Of a DNA stretch of 64,000 nucleotides, positions 51,526 to 60,272 are shown one piece after another. Source of the stretch: Ralstonia mannitolilytica. GTDB lineage: Bacteria > Pseudomonadota > Gammaproteobacteria > Burkholderiales > Burkholderiaceae. Under the pieces are notes generated by a model. The model saw only the letters and a list, made by a program, of their open reading frames with translations, was not told the origin of the DNA and did no database searches. A program made the translations under genes and the position numbers. Within the stretch, counting starts at the first letter, position 1, and every line of letters begins with the position of its first letter. The DNA lies in contig NZ_CAJPVG010000001.1 in assembly GCF_905397375.1 (NCBI RefSeq), positions 1,116,001 through 1,180,000 of the forward strand. Reading direction: 5' to 3'.

Positions 51526-53534
51526 GCGAAGCGTTGACGACATCGCGCCCGCGCCTTGGGCATTCCGTGGTGCGCGCCAACATGGCCGGCGCGGGCGCGG
51601 CCCTGACCATCGCGGGTTTCCTGCTGATCGTGTTCCAGTTCATCGCGCTGCACGCCGCCCTGGTGCGCGATGTGCATGTGCAGGCGCGCATCATCGGCGC
51701 CAACAGCGTGGCGGCGCTGCTGTTCAATGACCGGCGCGCGGCCGAAGAGACGCTCGCCGCGCTGGAGGCTTCGCCGTCGCTGCGTGCGGCTGGCATCTTC
51801 AGCGCGCTGCGCAAGCCGCTCGCGCTGTACCAGCACGGCAATGCCGCACCGGTGGCCGCGCCCGATGCCGCCATGCTGCGCGAGTCCGATGTGTCGACGC
51901 TGACCACGCTTCAGGTGGTCGAGCCGGTGGAATCCGAGCGGCGCGTGATCGGCTACGTGGTCATCCGCTCCAGCCTCGCAGAGCTTTACATGCAGTTGCT
52001 CGGCTACGCCGTGCTCACGGTATCGGTGGGCATCGGCGCGATGGGGCTCGCGTACCTCGTCATCGCCCGCATGCGCCGTGCCGTGCTGCAGGCCGAGGCA
52101 CACCTCGACTACCTCGCCCACATCGATTCGGTGACGGAGCTGCCGAACCGGCACGCGTTCAACGAACGCCTGCACGTGTCGCTCAAGCGCGCGGGGCAGG
52201 TGGGCGCCGTGGGGCTGCTTCTGCTCGACCTCGACAACTTCAAGGTGGTGAACGACACACTCGGCCACAACAACGGCGACCGTCTGCTGCGCCAGGTTGC
52301 TCGCCGGCTGAACGACGTGATCGAGCAAGCCAACCTGCGCGCCGTGCTGTGCCGCATCGGCGGGGACGAGTTTGCCGTCATCGCCGAACTCTCGGGGCGC
52401 GCGCAGATCACGCAAGCCGATGCGGCCGCGCTGGCCGATGGGCTGGCCAAGCGCGTGCTGGCGGCCCTCGCGGCGCCGTTTGCGCTCGATCTGCACCAGA
52501 TCTACGTGACGGCCAGCGTGGGCGTGAGCCTGTATCCGCATGACGCGCGCGACGTGCAGGTGCTCACGCGCAATGCCGACACGGCGATGTACCACGCCAA
52601 GAACCACGGCAAGAACGCCGCCGCCAGCTTCACGTCGGAGATGGACCAGCAGGCCCGCCGCCGCCTTCGTGTGGAGGCCGACCTGCGCCGCGCACTGGAC
52701 CGCGACGAGCTGCTGCTGGCCTATCAGCCTCAACTGCGCCTGCGCACCGACGGCGCGCACGACGCTGCGATCGCCGCATCGAACGTCCACGGTGTGGAGG
52801 CGCTGGTGCGCTGGCGCCATCCGGAGATCGGCGTGATCGGCCCCGGCGAGTTCATCGCCGTGGCCGAGGAAACGGGCCTGATCGTGCCGCTCGGCATGTG
52901 GGTGCTGCGCACCGCGTGCGCGCAGGTGGCCCGCTGGATGCGCGAAGACGGCGTCACGCTGCGTGTATCGGTCAACCTGTCGGCGCGGCAGACGCGCGAT
53001 CCGAGCCTCGTGCAAAGCGTGATGGACGTGCTGCGCGACACCGGCCTGCCGCCGCATCTGCTCGAACTCGAGATCACCGAAAGCGTGCTGATGGAAGATA
53101 TCGAGACCAACATCACGCTGCTCGAATCGCTGCACGCGGCCGGTATCAGCCTGTCGATCGACGACTTCGGCACAGGGTATTCATCGTTGGCGTATCTGCA
53201 GCGCTTCCCGATCCAGAAGCTGAAGATCGACCGCAGCTTCGTCCAGCGCATGCCGGGCGACGGCGAAGCGATTGCCAGCGCCGTCATCGCCATGGCGCAC
53301 AGCCTGAACATGCAGGTGGTGGCCGAAGGCGTGGAAGGCGCCGACCAGCTCGCACTGCTGCGCCGGGCCGGATGCGATCTGGGGCAGGGCTATCTGTTTT
53401 CGCGGCCGCTGGACGCGCCATCGCTGATAGCGTGGGTCAGGCGGCTCGGCAATGAGGCGCAGGACAGCAGCCGTGCCGAGCCGCAAGACGGCGGGGTGCC
53501 GCTTGGGGCCTTGCCGTCTTCCCTGGCCGGATAG
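51522..53534 (+). CDS. membrane GGDEF-EAL protein, YfiN-like sensor
   Basis: 670 residues from the ATG overlapping the YfiR stop. An N-terminal membrane segment (about 25-47), a periplasmic CHASE8-like domain (about 48-160), a second membrane segment (about 163-185) and then GGDEF (CRIGGDEFAVIAEL, intact) and EAL (HGVEALVRWRHPE, intact; also DFGTGYSSLAYL and KIDRSFVQRM) domains. The GGDEF lacks a visible RxxD inhibitory site. P. aeruginosa YfiN has the same N-terminal layout but no EAL domain. So it can probably both make and degrade c-di-GMP, with YfiR as partner. Confidence 0.9.
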   Translation: MSEALTTSRPRLGHSVVRANMAGAGAALTIAGFLLIVFQFIALHAALVRDVHVQARIIGANSVAALLFNDRRAAEETLAALEASPSLRAAGIFSALRKPLALYQHGNAAPVAAPDAAMLRESDVSTLTTLQVVEPVESERRVIGYVVIRSSLAELYMQLLGYAVLTVSVGIGAMGLAYLVIARMRRAVLQAEAHLDYLAHIDSVTELPNRHAFNERLHVSLKRAGQVGAVGLLLLDLDNFKVVNDTLGHNNGDRLLRQVARRLNDVIEQANLRAVLCRIGGDEFAVIAELSGRAQITQADAAALADGLAKRVLAALAAPFALDLHQIYVTASVGVSLYPHDARDVQVLTRNADTAMYHAKNHGKNAAASFTSEMDQQARRRLRVEADLRRALDRDELLLAYQPQLRLRTDGAHDAAIAASNVHGVEALVRWRHPEIGVIGPGEFIAVAEETGLIVPLGMWVLRTACAQVARWMREDGVTLRVSVNLSARQTRDPSLVQSVMDVLRDTGLPPHLLELEITESVLMEDIETNITLLESLHAAGISLSIDDFGTGYSSLAYLQRFPIQKLKIDRSFVQRMPGDGEAIASAVIAMAHSLNMQVVAEGVEGADQLALLRRAGCDLGQGYLFSRPLDAPSLIAWVRRLGNEAQDSSRAEPQDGGVPLGALPSSLAG

Positions 53535-53537
53535 GGC

Positions 53538-54413
53538 TCACGCTGCGGCGCGGCGCGCCGCTCGCGTTGCGCCGGCCGTCAGGACCACCACCGCCGCCAG
53601 GATGATGGCCGTTGCGCCGAGCGTTTGCGGCGCGACCTGCTCATCGGCCAGCCATGCGCCCATCAGCAGGGCGATGGGCGGGTTCACGTACACATAGCTC
53701 GTCGCCATGACGGTGGACACGCGCTCGACCAGCGCCATGTAGGCCGTGAAGGCAACCGCCGAGCCGAACACCACGAGATAACCCCACGCCAGCGCGGACT
53801 GCATGCCGACATGCCGTGGCCAGCTCTCGCCCGTCAGGAGGCTCAGCAGCACCAGCGCCACGCCGCCAAAGGCCATTTCGAGTACGAAGGCCGTCATGCC
53901 CTTGGGCATGTCGATGCGCTTGGAGAGTTGCGAGCCGAACGACCACGAAGCAATGGCGGCCGTGAGCGCCAGCACGCCGACGGTGCTGGCCTGGAACTCC
54001 GCCCCGCGAAACAGCACCGCAATGCCGATGGTGCCCAGCGCGATGGCGCCGATCTCATACGCACGCAGGCGGCCGCCCGCGAGCAGCGTCCACAGCGTCG
54101 AGAACAGCGGCATCGACGCAATCATGACCGTTGTGGCCCCTGACGAGATCGTCTGCTCGGCCACGGCCGTCATGCCCATGCCGCCCACCAGCATGAACGC
54201 GCCGATCAGCGCGCAGTTGCGCACTTGCCGCCCGCTCGGCCGCTCGTGCTGGCGCAGGATGACGACAGGTGCAAGCAGCAGCGCCGCAGCCAGAAACCGC
54301 GAACCCATCATCAGGAAGGGCGGCAGATCGGTCAGCGCAAAGCGGATGGCGAGATAGGTCGTGCCCCACACCACGTACGTGATGAGCAGGCACAGAGCGA
54401 TAAACGGCGACAT
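53538..54413 (-). CDS. EamA/DMT-family transporter
   Basis: 291 residues with ten membrane segments in two EamA repeats. The first opens MSPFIALCLLITYVVWGTTY; the second carries SWSFGSQLSKRI and, near its end, VMATSYVYVNPPIALLMGAW. It belongs to the YedA-like branch of drug/metabolite exporters. The substrate is unknown. It ends 3 nt from the GGDEF-EAL stop on the other strand with no terminator between. Confidence 0.88.
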   Translation of the reverse strand: MSPFIALCLLITYVVWGTTYLAIRFALTDLPPFLMMGSRFLAAALLLAPVVILRQHERPSGRQVRNCALIGAFMLVGGMGMTAVAEQTISSGATTVMIASMPLFSTLWTLLAGGRLRAYEIGAIALGTIGIAVLFRGAEFQASTVGVLALTAAIASWSFGSQLSKRIDMPKGMTAFVLEMAFGGVALVLLSLLTGESWPRHVGMQSALAWGYLVVFGSAVAFTAYMALVERVSTVMATSYVYVNPPIALLMGAWLADEQVAPQTLGATAIILAAVVVLTAGATRAARRAAA

Positions 54414-54538
54414 GGCGGGACCTCGGCGAGGAAGCCCCGATGCTACTCAAGGCACGCTTATGCGCAAAACGAGTTTTGTTATCGCTCGTTGTGAGCGGGG
54501 TTAGCAAGCACGTGAGCGCGCGCGGCGCTCGTGCCCGG

Positions 54539-56179
54539 TCAGATCACACGGAAGCCATGCGTTCCATCCCGTGCGAGCTGCCCCACCAGGCCGAACTCCC
54601 AGTCGAGATACGCCTGCATGGCCGCGCGCGGCGCGCTCGTGCCTTCGTACGGGCGGCGGTAGCGGTCGATGCGCTCGGAGGCGAGGCGGGTTTCGCCGGC
54701 TTCGACGGGCAGGCCGGCGGCAACCCACGCAGCGGTGCCTCCATCGAGCACCCAGACCTCGGCCTGGGTGAGCCCCGCCAGGTCGGCAGCGGCAAAGCGC
54801 GCGAGCTGGCTCGAGCCGCAGGTCAGGACGTACCGCCGCGCGGGCGGAATGCGCTGCAGCGCGGCGGCCAGATCCGAACGCACGGCAAACCAGGCGCCCG
54901 GGATATGCCGCGCCACGTAATTGGCGCTGCGGGTGACGTCGATGACGGCGGTATCGCCGGCCTCCAGCCAGCCCGCCAGCGCGTGCGCATCGACGGTACG
55001 CACGGCCGGTGACGCCGGCACGGCGGGCTGCCATGCGCCAGTGACGTTGCGTTGGCTGGCGTCGACCGGATCCACCACATAGACTTCCCAGCCCATCTGC
55101 GCGAGCCACGAGGCGGTCATGTCGGCGCGCACGCCGTCGTCGTCTGCCAGGACGATGCGCGCGCCGCGCACGGCGGCGGTGTGGTCGGTTTCCTGCACGA
55201 GCTGGCCGCCCGGCGCGCTGGCGAAGCCGGGCAGGTGGCCGGCGGCGTACTCCTCGGGCGTGCGCACGTCGAGCTTGTACAGCGTCCGGTCGGGCACCTC
55301 AAGCGCGGCAACGTCGGCCAGTGCGATGCGCGGCACGTTCGCGCGTTCGGCCACGGCGCGTGCATCCGCCTGCGCCTGCGCGCGTGTTGCCTCGGACACG
55401 GTCTGCGGATGCCGGCGGCTGGCGCCGTGATCCAGCACCTGATCGGCCAGCAACCAGCCGATGGTGCCGTTGCGCAGCGCCGCCACCGGGTTCGGAATGC
55501 CGGCGTTCACCAGCGATTGCGTGCCGATGATGCTGCGCGTACGGCCGGCGCAGTTGACGATGATCTGCGTGTTCGGGTCCGGCGCCAGCTCACGGATGCG
55601 CAGCACGAGTTCGGCCCCCGGCACGCTCGTCGCGGTGGGAATGCTCATGGTCTGGAACTCGTCATAGCGGCGCGCATCGACGATGACCACATCGCGCTTG
55701 TCGTCGATCAGCGCCTTGACTTCCTGTGCGCTGAAGGACGGCGTGTGCCGCTGGGCCTCCACGTATTCGCCGAAGGCCTTGCTTGGCACGTTCACGTCCT
55801 GGAAGACCTCGCCGCCGGCGGCACGCCAGCCGTCGAGCCCGCCTTCGAGCAGGTAGACGCGCGTGTAGCCGAGTTCGGCCAGCCTCGCGGCGGCGCGCGT
55901 GGCGAGGTCGACGCCGTCGTGCTCGCCGTACAGCACGATCAGCGTATCGCGGCGCGGAATGCGCGACCACGCCTCCAGCTCCAGGCGCGAGAGCGGCAGG
56001 TTCACCGCCCATAGCGGGTGCCCCTGCGCGTAGGGGTCTTCTTCACGCACGTCGAGCAGCGCGATCTCCTTGCGGGCGAGCAGGGCGGCGCGCACCTCGG
56101 CGTAGGTCAGCGTGGGCACGTGGGTCTCCGCGAGCGGGGCGGCCACGGGGGATTCAGTCGTGTCGATGACGATGCTCAT
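54539..56179 (-). CDS. four-domain rhodanese (sulfurtransferase)
   Basis: 546 residues from the ATG at 56179, with four rhodanese domains at about residues 25-125, 150-255, 285-385 and 400-500. Only domains 2 (IIVNCAGRTRS) and 4 (YVLTCGSSQLA) keep the active-site Cys. Domains 1 (VLYGEHDGV) and 3 (VLADDDGV) do not, so two units look catalytic and two structural. The family transfers sulfane sulfur to thiol or cyanide acceptors. It shares an ATGA with the cysteine dioxygenase-like gene before it. Together they suggest oxidation of cysteine or thiols to sulfite. Confidence 0.9.
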   Translation of the reverse strand: MSIVIDTTESPVAAPLAETHVPTLTYAEVRAALLARKEIALLDVREEDPYAQGHPLWAVNLPLSRLELEAWSRIPRRDTLIVLYGEHDGVDLATRAAARLAELGYTRVYLLEGGLDGWRAAGGEVFQDVNVPSKAFGEYVEAQRHTPSFSAQEVKALIDDKRDVVIVDARRYDEFQTMSIPTATSVPGAELVLRIRELAPDPNTQIIVNCAGRTRSIIGTQSLVNAGIPNPVAALRNGTIGWLLADQVLDHGASRRHPQTVSEATRAQAQADARAVAERANVPRIALADVAALEVPDRTLYKLDVRTPEEYAAGHLPGFASAPGGQLVQETDHTAAVRGARIVLADDDGVRADMTASWLAQMGWEVYVVDPVDASQRNVTGAWQPAVPASPAVRTVDAHALAGWLEAGDTAVIDVTRSANYVARHIPGAWFAVRSDLAAALQRIPPARRYVLTCGSSQLARFAAADLAGLTQAEVWVLDGGTAAWVAAGLPVEAGETRLASERIDRYRRPYEGTSAPRAAMQAYLDWEFGLVGQLARDGTHGFRVI

Positions 56180-56811
56180 GATGCAGACGTGTCCTTGGAA
56201 CGATCCCAGAGATTGGGCAGGTGAGTGTTCGAATAGCCCGAGACGAACGGCTTGCGCTCGCCCTCTTCGGTATAGACCGAGCGGTGGATGCCGCCGATGT
56301 TGCCGCCGTACACATGGATGCTGATCGACGTGCGGTCGTCAAACGCGTTGTGCACGCGGTGGATGTCGCCAACGCGCGGCGAGACGCGTTCAACGTCGCC
56401 GGGCTCCAGCCGGACGGCGGCGCCATGCGGCTGCGGTACGCCGCGCGCGTCGAGCGTGAACGGCTGCGAGTATTCAGCGCCGCGCAGCATGCCGATCAGG
56501 CCCCATGTGGTGTGGTCGTGAATCGGCGTGCGCTGGCCGGGGCCCCACACAAAGCTGACGATGGAAAAGCGCTCGCCCGAGTCGGCATGCAGCAGGTATT
56601 GCTGGAAGTGCTCGGGGTGCGGTTGCGCGTATTCGGCGGGCAGCCAGTCGTCGCGGGCGACAAGCGCGCCGAGCAGGCTCCCCGCGCGCGACAGGATCTC
56701 GGCCTCGGTCGGCTGCTGCTCGAGCAGGCGCGACAGCGCGATCACGAAATCACGCAGCGGCGCGATGGACTGCGCTGGCGGCGGCACAGCGGCAAGGGCG
56801 GGTGGGCTCAT
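56176..56811 (-). CDS. cysteine dioxygenase-like thiol dioxygenase
   Basis: 211 residues from the ATG at 56811. The cupin iron site is HDHTTWGLIGMLRG about residue 97 and HRVHNAF with the third His about residue 149. The position of mammalian Cys93 is Gly (GLIG), as in other bacterial thiol dioxygenases. It adds O2 to cysteine or a similar thiol, such as 3-mercaptopropionate; substrate specificity cannot be fixed by motif. It overlaps the rhodanese and the acyl-CoA dehydrogenase-like gene by ATGA on both sides. Confidence 0.88.
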   Translation of the reverse strand: MSPPALAAVPPPAQSIAPLRDFVIALSRLLEQQPTEAEILSRAGSLLGALVARDDWLPAEYAQPHPEHFQQYLLHADSGERFSIVSFVWGPGQRTPIHDHTTWGLIGMLRGAEYSQPFTLDARGVPQPHGAAVRLEPGDVERVSPRVGDIHRVHNAFDDRTSISIHVYGGNIGGIHRSVYTEEGERKPFVSGYSNTHLPNLWDRSKDTSAS

Positions 56812-58088
56812 GATCCGGTTCTGGCGATGGAAGCGGAACGATCTTGCTGGAGTTGGCGCGCGCCGTCCAGTGAAACCCCAAGCGCGGCGCGGCCGGCGGC
56901 TACCAGGATCGAATCATTCTGCGGCGTGTGGATGCGGCTGCACAGCACGTCGCGGTAGTGGCGCTCCAGCGGATTGTGGCGCGACAGGCCGTGGTTGCCG
57001 GAAAGCTGCAGGGCGAGCTCCACCGCGCGAATGGCATGGGTGGTGACGGTGTACTTGAGCAACCCGCTGTCTGTGATGGACAGTGGTGCCCCGGCATCTG
57101 CGGCCTCTGCGGCGTGGTCGAGCAGCACGCGGTTCGTGCGCAGCGCGGCGGCGATGTCGCCCGCGGTTTCCTGGACGCGCGGCAACGTTGCCACTGGCGC
57201 GCCCAGGTTGGCCGGCGCGCGCGTGTTCAGGAACTGTGCGAGCCAATCCCACGCAGACTGCGCGACGGCGTCGTACAGGCTGCCAAGCAGCACGGTCATC
57301 CATGCCTGCTGGTCGAGCTGCGCACCGGTGTCCGTGGTGTAGGCCTGTTGGGCGCCGTGCGCCGTCCACTGCGCGGGCGGGCGGATGTCCACGGCGTGGT
57401 CGAGGGGGATGTCCACGTCTTCCAGTACGACGTCGTGGCTGCCCGAGGCGCGCAGGCCAAGGTGGTTCCACGTCTGTTCGATGCGGATGCCGGGCGTGTC
57501 GGCCGAAGGGCGCGGCACGAGAAAGAAGCCGACGCGCGGCTCTGGTTCGTCGGTGCGCCCCCACACGGCCAGCCAGCGCAGCGCAGGGCTGCCGGTGCTG
57601 TAGAGCTTGCGGCCACGGATGCGCCAACGGTTGCCCACCCGCGTGGCCACCGTGGCCGGCAAGCCGCCGCGCGCCGGCGAGCCGAGATCGGGCTCCACCC
57701 GCAGCGAGTTGATGAGTGCGCCTTCGTTCAATGCGGTGGCAAACACCTGCTGCCGCACGTGCTCGGGCCAGCGCGAATCCGTACGGCTGATGGCGCGGTG
57801 CTGCAGGTACGTCATGGTCAGCACGAGGGCGGTGGCCGCATCGGCGCGGGCGATGCTGGAGATGATCTGCCGCGCGGTCTTCAGGTCGGCACCGCCGCCA
57901 CCATGCGATTGCGGAATGACCTGCGCAATGAGACCCGACGCGTGCAGTGCTGCAAAGTTCTCGTGCGCAAACGTGCCGTGCAGATCGTGTTCGGCCGCGG
58001 AAGCAGCAAGCTGCGGCGTGACTCCGGCCAGCACTTCGGCAAGCCGCTCGGGCGGTGTGGGCAGGCGATGCAAGGGGACGGACGACAT
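56808..58088 (-). CDS. acyl-CoA dehydrogenase-family flavoprotein, SfnB/DszC-like
   Basis: 426 residues from the ATG at 58088. It has the acyl-CoA dehydrogenase fold, e.g. VIPQSHGGGGADLKTARQII and HRAISRTDSRWPEHVRQQVF, then FSTGSPAL-type (YSTGSPALRWLAVWG) and GLRASGSHDVVLEDVDIPLD. The set resembles SfnB/DszC-type monooxygenases and not fatty-acid dehydrogenases: the catalytic Glu is not evident. Its neighbours make a flavin-dependent S-oxidation plausible. It is the first gene of the minus-strand operon and is divergent from an SsuD-like gene across 198 nt. Confidence 0.85.
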   Translation of the reverse strand: MSSVPLHRLPTPPERLAEVLAGVTPQLAASAAEHDLHGTFAHENFAALHASGLIAQVIPQSHGGGGADLKTARQIISSIARADAATALVLTMTYLQHRAISRTDSRWPEHVRQQVFATALNEGALINSLRVEPDLGSPARGGLPATVATRVGNRWRIRGRKLYSTGSPALRWLAVWGRTDEPEPRVGFFLVPRPSADTPGIRIEQTWNHLGLRASGSHDVVLEDVDIPLDHAVDIRPPAQWTAHGAQQAYTTDTGAQLDQQAWMTVLLGSLYDAVAQSAWDWLAQFLNTRAPANLGAPVATLPRVQETAGDIAAALRTNRVLLDHAAEAADAGAPLSITDSGLLKYTVTTHAIRAVELALQLSGNHGLSRHNPLERHYRDVLCSRIHTPQNDSILVAAGRAALGVSLDGARQLQQDRSASIARTGS

Positions 58089-58286
58089 GGCAATGCAGCG
58101 CAGTAAGCAAGTGACATGGCGCACAGCGTATCGGCGTTGCCCGATGCGGCGAACGACCGATGCCGAATATGCAGCGTTGAAATTATTCGTTCTGGCAGCA
58201 CAGGCGGTAGCGTAACTTCGTTCGCACTCGCGGCAGGGCGCGGCATGCCCGCCGGCCTTCTAACGATATGCGGAAACGGAGCCACC

Positions 58287-59378
58287 ATGAGCGTCGATTT
58301 CATCGGCATGATCCAGACCCAGAAGCAGTCGGAAATCCATCCGCCCGATCCCAACGGGCCGGTGGTCGACCGCGACTATGTGCGGGCCTTTGCCCAGGCC
58401 CACGAGCAGGCCGGCTTTGATCGCATCCTGGTGCCGCATCATTCGACCGGGCCTTCCGCCACGCTCACGATCTCGTATGCGGCCGCGCTGACGGAGCGCA
58501 TCCACTTCATGCTCGCGCACCGGCCGGGCTTCACCAACCCGACGCTGGCCGCGCGACAGATCGCCACGCTCGATCAGTTCACCGGCGGACGCCTGGGCGT
58601 GCACTTCATCTCGGGCGGCTCCGACAGCGAGCAGCGCCGCGATGGCGATTACCTCGACCACGACCAACGCTACGCACGCACGGACGAATACCTCGGCATC
58701 CTGCGGCGCATCTGGACGGAAGCCAAACCGTTCGACCATGAAGGCCAGTTCTATCGCTTCGAGCAGGGCTTCTCGGAGGTCAAGCCTGCCCAGAAGCCTC
58801 ATGTGCCGATCTACTTCGGCGGGGCATCGGATGTGGCGATCGAAGTGGCCGGCAAGCACGCCGATGTCTATGCGCTGTGGGGCGAGTCGCTCGACCAGGT
58901 GCGTGAGCTGACCACGCGTGTGCGTGCGGAGGCCGCGCGGCATGGGCGCAGCATTCGCTTCTCGGTATCGTTCCGCCCGATCCTGGCAGAGACGGAAGAC
59001 GCTGCGTGGAAGCGTGCGGAGGGCATCCTCGAACGCACGCGCGCGCTGCGCGTGCAGCAGGGCTACAGCCGTGGCGGCCCGCAGCAGAGCGAGGGCGCCC
59101 GGCGCCTGCTCGCTGCAGCAGACAAGGGCGAGCGCGTCGACAAGCGCTTGTGGACGGCCATCGCCAAGGAAACCGGCGGGCGCTCCAACTCCACCGCGCT
59201 GGTCGGCACGCCGGAGCAGGTGGCCGACGCGCTGCTCGATTACTACGACCTGGGCGTCACGACGTTCCTCATCCGTGGCTTCGATCCGCTGGAAGACGTG
59301 GTGGACTACGGCCGCACGCTGATCCCGCGCGTGCGCGAGCTGGTTGCGCAGCGCGATGCGCAACGCAAGGCGGCGTAA
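58287..59378 (+). CDS. SsuD-like LLM-class flavin monooxygenase
   Basis: 363 residues from ATG 58287 with CGGAAACGGAGCCACC upstream. The bacterial luciferase-like fold starts MSVDFIGMIQTQKQSEIHPP. The conserved His pair appears in LVPHHSTGPSA, and GGRLGVHFISGGSDSEQRRD and FDHEGQFYRFEQGF follow; ESLDQVRELTTRVR and GTPEQVADALLDYYDLGVTT close it. SsuD-type enzymes desulfonate alkanesulfonates with reduced FMN, releasing an aldehyde and sulfite. The partner reductase gene is not seen here. Confidence 0.9.
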   Translation: MSVDFIGMIQTQKQSEIHPPDPNGPVVDRDYVRAFAQAHEQAGFDRILVPHHSTGPSATLTISYAAALTERIHFMLAHRPGFTNPTLAARQIATLDQFTGGRLGVHFISGGSDSEQRRDGDYLDHDQRYARTDEYLGILRRIWTEAKPFDHEGQFYRFEQGFSEVKPAQKPHVPIYFGGASDVAIEVAGKHADVYALWGESLDQVRELTTRVRAEAARHGRSIRFSVSFRPILAETEDAAWKRAEGILERTRALRVQQGYSRGGPQQSEGARRLLAAADKGERVDKRLWTAIAKETGGRSNSTALVGTPEQVADALLDYYDLGVTTFLIRGFDPLEDVVDYGRTLIPRVRELVAQRDAQRKAA

Positions 59379-59380
59379 TC

Positions 59381-60229
59381 ATGAGCGCCGTTCTGTGCAT
59401 CGACCGGCCGGCGCCGGGCGCCCTCAAGCTGAACGCCGTTCCGCAGCAGAAGTTCTGGTTTGATCCGCCCGCCACACGGCCGACGCTGGAGGCGGAGCGG
59501 CGCCACCGGCAGGAACGGCTGGCCGGCGCCTTCCGCATCTTTGCGCGGCATGGCTTCGATCTTGGCCTGGCCGGCCACATCACCGCGCGCGATCCGGAGT
59601 TGACGGACCACTTCTGGGTCAACCCGCTCGGCGTGCATTTCTCGCGCATCAAGGTCTCGGACCTGTTGCTCGTCAATGCGCGCGGAGAGACGGTCATCGG
59701 CAGCCGCCCGCTCAACAAGGCGGCGTTTGCGATCCACGCGGCGATCCACGAAGCGCATCCGCACATCGTGGCCGCGGCGCATACGCACTCGACGTACGGC
59801 AAGGCGTGGTCTGCACTGGGCCGGCTGCTCGATCCGCTCACGCAGGACGCGTGCTCCTTCTACGAAGACCACGCGCTCTTTGACGACTTCACCGGCATGG
59901 TGGTCGACACGAGCGAAGGGGACCGCATCGCCCACGCGCTGCGCAAGCCGGACGGCGGCACGCACAAGGGCGTCATCCTGAAGAACCACGGCATCCTCAC
60001 CGCCGGGCCGACGGTGGAAGCCGCAGCGTGGTGGTACATCGCGCTCGACAACGCTGCGCATACGCAGTTGCTGGCCGAAGCGGCCGGCAGGACGCACGCG
60101 CCGCAGCCCATCGATGCCGCCACGGCGCGCCGCACGCACAGCCAGGTGGGCGGACAGGAGGGCGCACTGCACGCCTTCGAGAGCCTCTACGCCGGCCTCG
60201 TCGCCGCCGAGCCGGACCTGCTCGATTGA
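59381..60229 (+). CDS. class II aldolase/adducin-family protein
   Basis: 282 residues starting 2 nt after the monooxygenase stop. The class II aldolase zinc site is in HTHSTYGKAW and the later NHGILTAGPTVEAAAWW with the third His; the chain opens RIFARHGFDLGLAGHITARD. It may cleave, epimerise or decarboxylate a hydroxyl compound. Here, behind a sulfonate monooxygenase, it may process a desulfonated product or a hydroxy-sulfonate, which is a guess from context. Confidence 0.88.
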   Translation: MSAVLCIDRPAPGALKLNAVPQQKFWFDPPATRPTLEAERRHRQERLAGAFRIFARHGFDLGLAGHITARDPELTDHFWVNPLGVHFSRIKVSDLLLVNARGETVIGSRPLNKAAFAIHAAIHEAHPHIVAAAHTHSTYGKAWSALGRLLDPLTQDACSFYEDHALFDDFTGMVVDTSEGDRIAHALRKPDGGTHKGVILKNHGILTAGPTVEAAAWWYIALDNAAHTQLLAEAAGRTHAPQPIDAATARRTHSQVGGQEGALHAFESLYAGLVAAEPDLLD

Positions 60230-60272
60230 ACCTGCACAGAAGACGCCAAACGCATCATCACGGGGAGCATTC

